Source of the DNA: Bacteroidota bacterium
GTDB taxonomy: Bacteria; Bacteroidota; Bacteroidia; JACCXN01
Length of the DNA stretch: 16,550 bases
Direction: 5' to 3'
Assembly: GCA_947462515.1 (NCBI GenBank)
Contig: CANHPJ010000009.1
Location: 1 to 16,550 of the forward strand
Shown: positions 1 to 7,278 of the stretch, in pieces
How positions within the stretch are numbered: position 1 is the stretch's first letter
Layout: every line of letters begins with the position of its first letter
The notes under the pieces: generated by a model
Seen by the model: the letters and a program-made list of their open reading frames with translations, nothing else
What the model was told of the DNA's origin: nothing
Database searches by the model: none
Program-made: the position numbers and the translations under genes

Positions 1-825
1 AAAATACAATATGGCAGCTGTTATCGCCGCCAAAATTGGAAAACCAATTCCGGGAGTTTGAAGTTCAAAATATATTCCTCCTATTATAATCATGATCAAA
101 ATTCCACTTACATAAGGGGAAATCAACCAACTAATTATTTTGTCCATAAATGAGATTTTCTGTTCAATGATTTGGTAATTGGTCAAACCATTGCGTTTTA
201 TAATGTCGTCGAGTGAATTTACCTGTGCCTCACAAAATTTATATTTAATGGCCTCGGAGGTAGTAAAAGTGATCACTTTTCCTGAGTCAATAATTCCTTC
301 AATATAAATATCGGGGTCTACCATAGCCTCGGCAATATCAGGGTTACGTCCTTTTTGCTCCGCAGTGGCCCGCATTTTTTTGCGCATATAGGATTGGTAT
401 TTATCCGGTACCTGATTACCTTGCTGGTCTACCACGGTGGCAGCACCAATGGTAGATCCCGGTTGCATATATATGCTGTCGCAGGCAATTGATATCAAGG
501 CTCCCGCCGAGGCGGCATTATTTTGAATTAATATCCAGGTAGGTATTTTGGATTTAAGTATTTTGGTTCTTATAGAGTCGGCTGCATCAACTGCTCCTCC
601 ATAGGTATTCATTTCAATGTATATGAAGTCCGCTTTAAGCATATGCGCCTCATCTATGGCTTTACTTACCATTCTGGCTATAGGGGGAGCAATTTCTTCC
701 TTTATTGAAAATTTATAGATTGTTTTTTTTACTGATGTTTCATTTGTTTGCCCTTTTAAAGAAAACGAAATAAAAACAATCATCAAAAATACCAGCGAAT
801 TAAATTTTATATTATTGATTAACAT
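1..825 (-). CDS. nfeD: NfeD/ClpP-class membrane serine protease, N-terminal 275 residues (partial)
   Basis: The gene runs off the left edge. The ATG at 825-823 starts a signal peptide or signal anchor (about residues 9-23), followed by a ClpP/SppA-like serine protease fold. Visible landmarks are a TYGG turn (74-77), the nucleophile motif AASAG with Ser106, and GSTIGA (123-128). Lys142, in VPDK, is the likely general base, matching the Ser-Lys dyad known in the archaeal stomatin-specific homologue. A hydrophobic helix and a glycine-rich PGIG segment near residues 250-262 begin the membrane part. The C-terminal OB-fold domain of long NfeD proteins would lie beyond the window. Family members act at the membrane with stomatin/flotillin partners. 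No stomatin gene is visible here. The gene lies 84 bases behind the methyltransferase gene and may be its last co-transcribed member or have its own promoter. Confidence 0.87.
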   Translation of the reverse strand, partial: MLINNIKFNSLVFLMIVFISFSLKGQTNETSVKKTIYKFSIKEEIAPPIARMVSKAIDEAHMLKADFIYIEMNTYGGAVDAADSIRTKILKSKIPTWILIQNNAASAGALISIACDSIYMQPGSTIGAATVVDQQGNQVPDKYQSYMRKKMRATAEQKGRNPDIAEAMVDPDIYIEGIIDSGKVITFTTSEAIKYKFCEAQVNSLDDIIKRNGLTNYQIIEQKISFMDKIISWLISPYVSGILIMIIIGGIYFELQTPGIGFPILAAITAAILYF

Positions 826-909
826 TATGTTATTTTTTAAGTGATTGAAGAAATACTCGTTTTTAGATTTTGACGACTGATTTTAATCTGGCACAATTTT
901 TTAAACATT

Positions 910-1848
910 TCAAACAATTGCTTTCATATTAGAGATAAAATGGCAATGACTCTTTGCAATTTCCTCCAGCGGAAAATTTTTAAATTTGTCAGCCAAAAAA
1001 ACAGATCTGAGCTCATCTAGATTTCCTTTTCTAGATGATTCTTCTGAAATAGGAATATCCAATTCAAAATATATTTGTTTGTAGTCATAAATTCTGATTC
1101 TATTTTGGGGTTGAATGGAGTTGTCGATGCGTTTCCATTCTTTATCAGAAAATTTAAGAAAATTGTAAATATTGATTGACTTGTCGAAATGTGCAAAGTG
1201 ATCAGACATATCAATGAAGTGAGACATTACACCATCATTTTTTTTCACCACCCGCTTGAAATCCTTCAAAATAGGTTTTAAAATTTCAGGGTATATGTGC
1301 TCAAATGTATTGTTTGAATTTATTAAATCAATTGAATTCTCGGGTAGAGAAAGATTTCTTGCATCTTCGATAAGGTAATTAAGGTTAAGCTTTTGAAGAA
1401 CTTCATCGAAGGTCAATTTTTCGTATTCATCTAAAATGGAAATAATAGCATTAAACCTTTCTTTATTATAATCTATATAATTTTTAAGTTGCTCCTGATT
1501 ATTACATTCAATAAATTTTTTCAAAGTCGTTTTCACCCTTTCTTTTGAAGTCAGAAAGGAAATGTCGACGGAATAAATCTTATCAGCACCCAGCAGAAAT
1601 AAACTAACAGGCACGATGGGATACCATCCAGTTCCAATTTCTAAACAGGATATTGGGATTAATTTATTCGAATATCTCCTGTAACTATTAATATGGTCTC
1701 TGGCATGTCCAAGTCTATCATAGAAATACTCGTCAGAGAGATTAACACCTTTTGTTACATACTTTTGAAAAAAGAAGTTGATCATCTGACTCAAAGGCAA
1801 ATAGGAGATTGTCTTTTGAATTATTGCTTTCTGTTTCCACTTCTTCAT
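910..1848 (-). CDS. Class I SAM-dependent methyltransferase, substrate unknown
   Basis: A 312-residue protein with a Rossmann-type methyltransferase core of the Methyltransf_11 kind. Motif I is CLEIGTGWYP (68-77), which contacts the S-adenosylmethionine methionine part. The acidic end of strand 2 is Asp95 in YSVDIS, expected to bind the ribose. Residues 161-185 (EDARNLSLPENSIDLI, then NNTFEHI) match motifs II and III of the same fold. About 60 residues precede the core, and a helical insertion of about 65 residues (100-160) separates strand 2 from motif II. The C-terminal 90 residues are probably the substrate-binding part. No signal peptide is seen. The substrate cannot be read from the sequence. 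The gene follows the sanA-like gene by 23 bases and is probably co-transcribed with it and ubiA, so an envelope lipid, glycan or quinone-related substrate is possible but is only inferred. Confidence 0.82.
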   Translation of the reverse strand: MKKWKQKAIIQKTISYLPLSQMINFFFQKYVTKGVNLSDEYFYDRLGHARDHINSYRRYSNKLIPISCLEIGTGWYPIVPVSLFLLGADKIYSVDISFLTSKERVKTTLKKFIECNNQEQLKNYIDYNKERFNAIISILDEYEKLTFDEVLQKLNLNYLIEDARNLSLPENSIDLINSNNTFEHIYPEILKPILKDFKRVVKKNDGVMSHFIDMSDHFAHFDKSINIYNFLKFSDKEWKRIDNSIQPQNRIRIYDYKQIYFELDIPISEESSRKGNLDELRSVFLADKFKNFPLEEIAKSHCHFISNMKAIV

Positions 1849-1871
1849 ATCTGTTTATTTTTGCATGTGCA

Positions 1872-2537
1872 TTAAAGTTTAATCTTTTCTTCTTTGCCCA
1901 AAAATTTAGGCATTTGATTTATAAAATAAACATCAATTATTGCCCTGGTTTTTGCTAGATATTCCCGAATAAAAGTAAAATAAGAATATGTTTCAGGAAC
2001 ATCCTGTGCACAGAAAGCAATGGCATCCTGTTTATGAAAAAGTCCAATAAATACAGCTCTTTCACAATGAAATTTTTGAGAAATGATAGTTATTTTCTTT
2101 TGCCCAAACACTTTTTTACTTCTTACTACCGAGTCGAGAGTCCTGAAACCTGCGTAGTCGAGTGTTATGCATGAGTCCGGGATACCTGCTTTAACAAGAG
2201 CTCTTCTCATTTCGCGAGGTTCATTATACTCAATAAGCCTGTTGTCACCACTAACGATGATATGTTTTATTTTACCTGAGAAAAAAAGCTTAACAGTAGC
2301 TTCGATGCGGTATTTAAAAAACAAGTTTATATTTCCTTTGGTGGTTCTTTTGCTAGTTCCCAATAATAAGCCTACATCGTTATAGGGTATTTTGTCAAGT
2401 TCTGAATATAATTTGTCGGAAGTGTTGTCAATAATCCATTTATTCGAAAAAAATATAAATCCGCAGGCAGCAATAACAAGAATCAGGATCCATGTTAAAA
2501 ATTTACTTTCTAATATTTTGTTCCAGATAATATTCAA
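1872..2537 (-). CDS. sanA: SanA/YdcF-like DUF218 membrane protein
   Basis: A 221-residue protein with one N-terminal membrane helix (about residues 14-31) and a DUF218 domain outside the membrane. Landmarks in order are VGLLLGTSK (55-63), HIIVSGDN (92-99), NEPREM (105-110), DYAGFRTLDSV (127-137), IISQKFHCERA (151-161) and REYLAKTRA (191-199). These match the SanA subgroup, named for the E. coli protein whose loss raises sensitivity to vancomycin at high temperature. The biochemical activity of SanA is not established, but it acts on the envelope permeability barrier. The length fits the family (about 220-240). It lies 16 bases behind the ubiA-type gene and 23 bases before the methyltransferase gene, which supports one minus-strand transcript. 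Confidence 0.88.
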   Translation of the reverse strand: MNIIWNKILESKFLTWILILVIAACGFIFFSNKWIIDNTSDKLYSELDKIPYNDVGLLLGTSKRTTKGNINLFFKYRIEATVKLFFSGKIKHIIVSGDNRLIEYNEPREMRRALVKAGIPDSCITLDYAGFRTLDSVVRSKKVFGQKKITIISQKFHCERAVFIGLFHKQDAIAFCAQDVPETYSYFTFIREYLAKTRAIIDVYFINQMPKFLGKEEKIKL

Positions 2538-2553
2538 TTATTGTTTTTTTAAT

Positions 2554-3408
2554 TTAGAAACTAAAAATTAAATCCAGAATAACAAAACCGGCAAACGCAA
2601 CACTCGCAATCCCGTTGGTAGTAAAAAATGCAAGGTTAATTCTTGATAAATCATTTGGTTTGATGATAATGTGCTGATAAAATAGTAAACAGCTAAAAAT
2701 TGCAGCACCAATCCAATACCAAATTTTAAAATTGCCATAAAATCCTGCTAAGAAGATTAAAATAAAAGTAATAAGGTGAAAAACTGATGAGAGTAGGAGG
2801 GAATTTTTAGTTCCAAGTATAACGGGTATTGAATTTAGTTTGTTTTGTTTATCAAAATCCTGATCCTGTAAGGCATAAATTACATCAAAACCGCTTACCC
2901 AAAATAATACTGCTAAGGAAAATAGCAAGGGCAGCCAATCAAATTCACCGGTTACGGCAAGGTATGCACCTATTGGAGCCAGCGATAAACCAAGACCAAG
3001 AACCAAATGACACAAGAATGTAAATCTTTTCGTTAGGCTATAACCCAGAATTATTATCAAGGCAATTGGTGAAAGAAAAAAGCAGAGCTTGTTTATAAAG
3101 AATGCGGTGCAGATGAATAAAACACTGTTTAATATCACGAACAATAAAGCTGATTTTTCGTTTATTATGCCTGCAGGAATTTCTCTTATTGCGGTGCGAG
3201 GATTTAATTTGTCGAAATCTCTATCAACATATCTATTAAAGGCCATTGCTGAATTTCTTGCAAAAATCATACAGAAGATTACCAGAACAAGTAATAACCA
3301 GTTTAGGTTTTCTGATTTTAATGCCAAGGCCAGGGAGAAACCAATAAGTGCGAAAGGCATTGCAAAAATAGTATGACTGAATTTTACTAGAGAAAGGTAG
3401 TTTTTCAT
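2554..3408 (-). CDS. ubiA: UbiA-family aromatic prenyltransferase (probably MqnP-like)
   Basis: A 284-residue integral membrane protein with about eight hydrophobic helices. Both aspartate-rich motifs that hold the Mg-diphosphate are intact: N58-x3-D62-x3-D66 in NRYVDRDFD, and D182-x3-D186 in LQDQDFD. The family attaches a polyprenyl chain to an aromatic ring. Bacteroidota make menaquinone rather than ubiquinone, and proteins of this subgroup (often named 4-hydroxybenzoate polyprenyltransferase) act in the futalosine route as MqnP. I infer that role, as no other mqn or men gene is in view. The closest alternatives are MenA or a hydroxybenzoate enzyme. It is the first gene of the minus-strand run. 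A -7 box match lies 48 bases upstream of the ATG. Confidence 0.85.
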   Translation of the reverse strand: MKNYLSLVKFSHTIFAMPFALIGFSLALALKSENLNWLLLVLVIFCMIFARNSAMAFNRYVDRDFDKLNPRTAIREIPAGIINEKSALLFVILNSVLFICTAFFINKLCFFLSPIALIIILGYSLTKRFTFLCHLVLGLGLSLAPIGAYLAVTGEFDWLPLLFSLAVLFWVSGFDVIYALQDQDFDKQNKLNSIPVILGTKNSLLLSSVFHLITFILIFLAGFYGNFKIWYWIGAAIFSCLLFYQHIIIKPNDLSRINLAFFTTNGIASVAFAGFVILDLIFSF

Positions 3409-3456
3409 GTAATTTATTTTATCAATCCTAATTTGAAATTAAATAGTTAATAAATT

Positions 3457-3464
3457 CAAAATTA
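3457..3464 (-). promoter_or_regulatory. Candidate Bacteroidota -7 box for the ubiA-sanA-methyltransferase run
   Basis: On the minus strand this reads TAATTTTG, an exact match to the TAnnTTTG consensus, 48 bases before the ubiA-type ATG. No TTTG -33 element is seen at the usual spacing, so the call rests on the -7 box and its position. In an AT-rich gap such a match can arise by chance. Confidence 0.45.
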
Positions 3465-3515
3465 TTTCAGTCAAAAAATTAAAATTAGTTAAAACAGTTT
3501 TGGTTCAACTAAAAA

Positions 3516-4511
3516 TTAAATTTGCTGAATCCAATTTACAAATGCAAATTCTGCGTTAAACATTAATATTTCCATTACAAATATAGGAGTTTCATACCCA
3601 AATCTTTTTCTGGGTATGTTATTTATTTTCACTTTAAATCTCTTTTATTTGCTGAAATGTTTAGTACTTAAATTCACTTTTCTTTGGTGTTTATTGCCAT
3701 ACTAATCTATTTAAAGTTTATTGGAAAGATGTTTCCAAGGACTATAGGGATTTGTAAAAAAGAAATAAATCGCATTTTTTTTTACGCAATGTGTTTATTT
3801 TCTGTGTGTTGATTTATGTTTTTCCCCCTTGTTGATTTTAAATAGGGATTAATTTTCTCCAACATTTCAACTAATTTATCTAATACAAATTCAGCATCTT
3901 ACGGCTCTGTTTTTCTCATCCACAATATTTCGCTGGTTCTTTCGTGAATATAATTATTGCTCTTTTATGGTATTTTTCAATAATAGTATCAACTTTAAAA
4001 TTACCAAATAATTTTCTTGTTTCTGCTTGCTTAGGTCGTTTTGCTATACCAATCCTTTCTGTAATTTTAACCCTTGAGTCCCTGCTGGAACGCTGTTTCC
4101 TAAAAGTCCTTCTTTTCCTTCGGAGATGCTTAAATAAGTTCCTGTTTTCCCTCTTATTTCTCCAAATCAATATATAGATGGTCTAGTGAGAAAAGGTTTT
4201 CAGATAATTCTTTTTCACAAAACTACTTACTTGTTCAGGACTATAATCTTGCTCAATAAATGAGAATATTTGATTTTTAATTTCAATGTTTGTCTTAATT
4301 CTTTTCGGTTTTGAATACAGTGACTCTTCATATTTTAATTGAACAAGTTTTGACTTGTAAACTCCGCTTCGATCTTCATAATTAATTTTTAATTCATTGT
4401 AAACTAGTAATTTATCTATTTTAAGCTGTTTTGTTATTTCAGTTTTGAGTTATCTGACTTCGAGAATACTTCTATTGTATATCTTTTTTCATAAGAGGAT
4501 GTGCCATTATA
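3516..4511 (-). pseudogene. IS30-family transposase pseudogene (frameshifts and nonsense codons)
   Basis: Read on the minus strand with frame changes, the IS30 order can be followed. An N-terminal helix-turn-helix begins SYEKRYTIEV and continues EITKQLKIDK. Then come DYSPEQV, SH-stop-TIY followed by IW, LFKHLRRKRR, the core FKVDTII, and a middle part ILWMRKTEP-stop-DAEFVLDKLVEM. NPYSPWK follows, and the C-terminus is NNIPRKRFGYETPIFVME. Lesions seen: one base missing in a T run (4443-4446), TAG at 4183-4185, a frame change near 3935-3950, TAA at 3899-3901, TAA at 3691-3693, and further shifts below 3690. The ADNG-type segment with the second catalytic Asp is not recognisable, so no active enzyme can be made. 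The reading frame runs past the normal end to a stop at 3516-3518. The start near 4511 is approximate. Confidence 0.87.
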
Positions 4512-4642
4512 ACTTTCTTTTTGGCGATTTAACCGAGTAAAATAACACTAAACATAGAAACTGAAAGGTAAATTTTCGAATTTCTCTTCTATTTTGAAAT
4601 TTATTACCCTATTAGACCTAAAAGTTGCATTTGTAAGTTGAA
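3530..4642 (-). mobile_element. Decayed IS30-family insertion sequence with readable terminal inverted repeats
   Basis: The element is bounded by imperfect inverted repeats at 3530-3552 and 4620-4642 that match at 19 of 23 positions when both are read inwards. They share the core TTACAAATGCAA. The span of about 1.11 kb fits the IS30 family (about 1.0-1.2 kb). One broken transposase gene on the minus strand fills most of it. The low-coordinate repeat overlaps the 3' end of the transposase gene. I find no convincing target duplication beside the repeats, as expected for an old, eroded copy. It sits in the divergent gap between the ubiA-type gene and the DJ-1-family gene and cannot move by itself. 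Confidence 0.82.
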
Positions 4643-4730
4643 CTTTACTTACAAAAAAAACATCTTTTGTAAATTTTCAATCCTGGCAAGATACTTGAAT
4701 AGGTTATCCTAACTTAATAATTATTTAGTC

Positions 4731-5318
4731 TTGAATAAACATTTATTGGAGGGTCGAAAAATAGCTATTTTAATTTCAGATGGCTTTGAAGAAAAAGAAA
4801 TGATTGAACCGCAAAGATTTTTTCAAGAAAATGGAGCCAGTACCTATATCGTTTCTTTTAAAAGTGATTGTGTAATGGCAATGGATCATAATAAATGGAC
4901 AAATAGATATAAAATCGATTATTATATTGAAAATGTGGATTATAAATTGTTTGATGTATTGTTCATACCAGGGGGAATATTAAGTGTTGATAAATTAAGA
5001 AGGGACAAAAGGGTTATTGATTTTATAAAGTTTTTTTTTGAAGAGGAAAAAATTATTGCCGCTATTTGTCATTCTCCTTCCTTGTTTATAGAAACCAGTA
5101 TGATTAAGGGGAGAAATTTAACATCCTTCATTTCAATAAAAACAGATTTAATAAATGCAGGAGCAACCTGGAAAGATCAAATGGTGGTGGTGGATAGGAA
5201 TTTGATAACCGCTCAGGGAATAAAGTATTTATTTGAATTTTCTACAACGGTGATTAAAGAAACATACAACAAATTTAAAACAGGTAAACACTTTATTTCC
5301 AAAACCTATATAAGTTAA
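4731..5318 (+). CDS. DJ-1/PfpI-family protein (class I glutamine amidotransferase-like)
   Basis: A 195-residue protein with the DJ-1/PfpI flavodoxin-like fold. Visible are DGFEEKEM (17-24) with the conserved acidic Glu, FIPGG (78-82), and the nucleophile elbow AAICHSPS with Cys113 followed by His114. TSFISIKTDLINAGA matches the typical segment before the last strands. Relatives include general stress proteins of the YfkM/PfpI type, linked to protein repair, oxidative stress or proteolysis. The exact activity here is unknown. The start is unusual: the first in-frame ATG is codon 24, inside a conserved motif, and an in-frame stop lies at 4710-4712. Translation must therefore start at a rare codon, TTG at 4731 or 4746. 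The pirin-like gene begins 62 bases downstream, and the two may share a transcript. The C-terminal 50 residues diverge from the usual SRNPDD pattern. Confidence 0.84.
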   Translation: MNKHLLEGRKIAILISDGFEEKEMIEPQRFFQENGASTYIVSFKSDCVMAMDHNKWTNRYKIDYYIENVDYKLFDVLFIPGGILSVDKLRRDKRVIDFIKFFFEEEKIIAAICHSPSLFIETSMIKGRNLTSFISIKTDLINAGATWKDQMVVVDRNLITAQGIKYLFEFSTTVIKETYNKFKTGKHFISKTYIS

Positions 5319-5380
5319 AAGTCCTGTTTTTTTAATGAATAAATTAAAAATATCATATTAAACTAAATAAAACATCATTA

Positions 5381-6127
5381 ATGAAAGAGATAATAGCCGA
5401 AATCCAGGTAATTGCATCAGAGAAAATTAAAGGAGAGAGAAGATCATACATAAATAGGATATTTCCCACTATAAATGTGGGTAATTTTAATCCTTTTCTT
5501 TCAATAGAAGAATATTTTATTGAACCTCCAATGGAATTTGTCAGCAAAGAAAATAAGCACGTTGAAGTAATCAATTATTTATTTGATGGAGGAATAGATC
5601 ATAAAAATCAAATAGAAAATAAGTATACAACTATTTTAGAAGGTGAGTTACTGAGATTAACTACCGGAAAAGGATTTATTCACGCAGAAAGACCAGTTAA
5701 CAGAGGATCAAACCATGGTATAAAGATCGAGTTTAGTTTGCCTTCAGAACTTTATGAAACAGAACCCAGTTTCCAGATTTGTCACGAAAAGGATTTCCAT
5801 AGAGAGGAAAACAAATCTAGGTTTATAAGAACTTTGGCTGGAAAAAAATCTCCTCTAAAGCTGAATGTAAATGCACAAATTCAGGATGTTTTATTATACG
5901 GAAATTCAGAAATGGAATTTGAAATCCCTGAGGCTTATAATGGATTAATTTATGTTATCTCAGGCTTGAATGGAGATTTATTTACCGCAAACTCTAAGAT
6001 TAGACCTTCACAAAGCCTGTTTTTTAAAAATTTAGACAAAATAAAAGTCGAAAGTAGGGGCATAGCAACAAGATTCCTTTTTATATGTGCAAAGCCACAA
6101 ATAGGATATCCTCACGAGTCTTTTTAA
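5381..6127 (+). CDS. Pirin-like bicupin with an altered metal site
   Basis: A 248-residue bicupin of the pirin family. The N-terminal cupin can be aligned through EVINYLFDGGIDH (62-74), GELLRLTTGKGFIHAE (88-103) and HGIKIEFSLP (112-121). In canonical pirins iron is held by His56, His58, His101 and Glu103 (human numbering). Here His101 and Glu103 are present, but the PHPHRG segment reads SKENKH and offers Lys56 and Asn58. His60 is the nearest histidine. The C-terminal cupin has the expected GNSEMEFEIP and ISG turns. Pirins act as redox-dependent cofactors or, in some bacteria, as quercetinases. Without two ligands this protein may bind metal weakly or differently, or be non-catalytic. It is intracellular (no signal peptide) and lies 62 bases downstream of the DJ-1-family gene. 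Confidence 0.82.
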   Translation: MKEIIAEIQVIASEKIKGERRSYINRIFPTINVGNFNPFLSIEEYFIEPPMEFVSKENKHVEVINYLFDGGIDHKNQIENKYTTILEGELLRLTTGKGFIHAERPVNRGSNHGIKIEFSLPSELYETEPSFQICHEKDFHREENKSRFIRTLAGKKSPLKLNVNAQIQDVLLYGNSEMEFEIPEAYNGLIYVISGLNGDLFTANSKIRPSQSLFFKNLDKIKVESRGIATRFLFICAKPQIGYPHESF

Positions 6128-6304
6128 ATTCGCATAATCAAAATAATGAATACTGTATTTTATAAGCTTATTTTTATATCCGGAGTAAAATGAATAAAAG
6201 TTTCGATTAGGTTTATGTAGGATGAATTTTGTAATTAATTTTAACTTTATTTTTAGTTAATTCAAATAAAAACCCTCGTTTCTATTTATTGGGGATAATG
6301 ATTT

Positions 6305-7222
6305 ATGAAGTTTAATTGGTTATTCTTTTTTGTATTACTTGTAGGTAATTCTTTTGCTCAAAAGGAATTTGATAAAGATTCTATTTGGGAAAAAGGAGGC
6401 ATGATTACAATTAATTTTTCTCAGTCAGCTTTAAGTAATTGGTCTTCTGGTGGACAGAGTTCATTATCTGAACTAAACCAAGTAAATTTATATTTCAATT
6501 ACTCAAAAGGAGATAAAAGTTGGGAAAACACACTCGACATGGCCTACGGAATTCAGCGAAAATCATTAGATAAAGCATTTAAAACAGACGATAAAATTGA
6601 TTTCGCCTCAAAATATGGATACCATGCATTTGATCACATAGATTACACAGGTTTATTTTCATTTAAAACTCAGTTTGCTTCTGGTTATAATCAGTCTACC
6701 TCTAATAAAATATCTGACTTTTTTGCTCCGGCATATTTGGGAACATCAGTAGGATTAGATTATAAGCCATCGGATGATTTCACCTTTTTATTGGCTCCAT
6801 TTTCAAATAAAACTACAATTGTAACAATTCAGTCCCTTGCGGACCAGGGAGCATTTGGGGTAAAAAAAGCAGAAATCAATAACGAGGGAAAAATTATATC
6901 ACCAGGACAAAAAATTAGATCGCAGTTTGGTGGATACATAAAAATATTGTACAAAAAAGATATAATGGAAAATGTCTCTGTTCAAACCAAACTAGATTTA
7001 TTTTCAGATTATCTTAAAAATCCTCAAAATATTGATGTTTACTGGGACGTGTTATTAAATTTTAAAATAAATAAATTTCTTTCTGCAAATCTCACTTCTA
7101 CGCTAATATATGATGATGACGTTAAAATTATTTCAATTGACAAACAAGGAGATAAGAAATTAGTTGGACCAAGAATTCAATTTAAGGAAGTTTTGGCTAT
7201 TGGTGTTTCGTATAAACTATAA
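6305..7222 (+). CDS. DUF3078 outer-membrane beta-barrel protein
   Basis: A 305-residue exported protein with a clear signal peptide, the likely cut being after NSFA at residue 18. The mature start has a conserved Trp-Gly-Ser-rich stretch (ITINFSQSALSNWSSGG, about 34-50) typical of DUF3078 proteins of Bacteroidota. The rest is alternating polar and aromatic strands (for example NLYFNYSKGDKSWENTLDMA, then the 200-305 segment), which suggests an outer-membrane barrel. Function is unknown for the family. It has 177 bases of upstream sequence with no clear -7 box and ends six bases before a palindromic terminator, so it is probably a single-gene transcript or the last gene after the pirin-like gene. 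Confidence 0.82.
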   Translation: MKFNWLFFFVLLVGNSFAQKEFDKDSIWEKGGMITINFSQSALSNWSSGGQSSLSELNQVNLYFNYSKGDKSWENTLDMAYGIQRKSLDKAFKTDDKIDFASKYGYHAFDHIDYTGLFSFKTQFASGYNQSTSNKISDFFAPAYLGTSVGLDYKPSDDFTFLLAPFSNKTTIVTIQSLADQGAFGVKKAEINNEGKIISPGQKIRSQFGGYIKILYKKDIMENVSVQTKLDLFSDYLKNPQNIDVYWDVLLNFKINKFLSANLTSTLIYDDDVKIISIDKQGDKKLVGPRIQFKEVLAIGVSYKL

Positions 7223-7227
7223 TCAAA

Positions 7228-7259
7228 AAAAATGACCAATCATATGATTGGTCATTTTT
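7228..7259. terminator. Bidirectional terminator, 32-base perfect palindrome
   Basis: Both arms are exact complements, with GACCAATC pairing GATTGGTC around a short centre and A and T runs at the two ends. It lies between two converging genes (DUF3078 and dipeptidyl peptidase III) and can end transcription from both sides. Confidence 0.9.
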
Positions 7260-7278
7260 GAATATGGAATAAAAAAAA

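Noticed and set aside
3944..4177. Plus-strand open frame of 77 residues
   Set aside because: It lies opposite the IS30 transposase remnant, which explains the region, and shows no family pattern.
4643..4730. Target-site duplication or further element ends beside the IS30 remnant
   Set aside because: No short direct repeat matches between the bases outside 3530 and those outside 4642.
5277..5330. Terminator between the DJ-1-family and pirin-like genes
   Set aside because: AAAACAGG and CCTGTTTT can pair, but the loop would be about 38 bases and the left arm is inside the coding region, so termination is doubtful.
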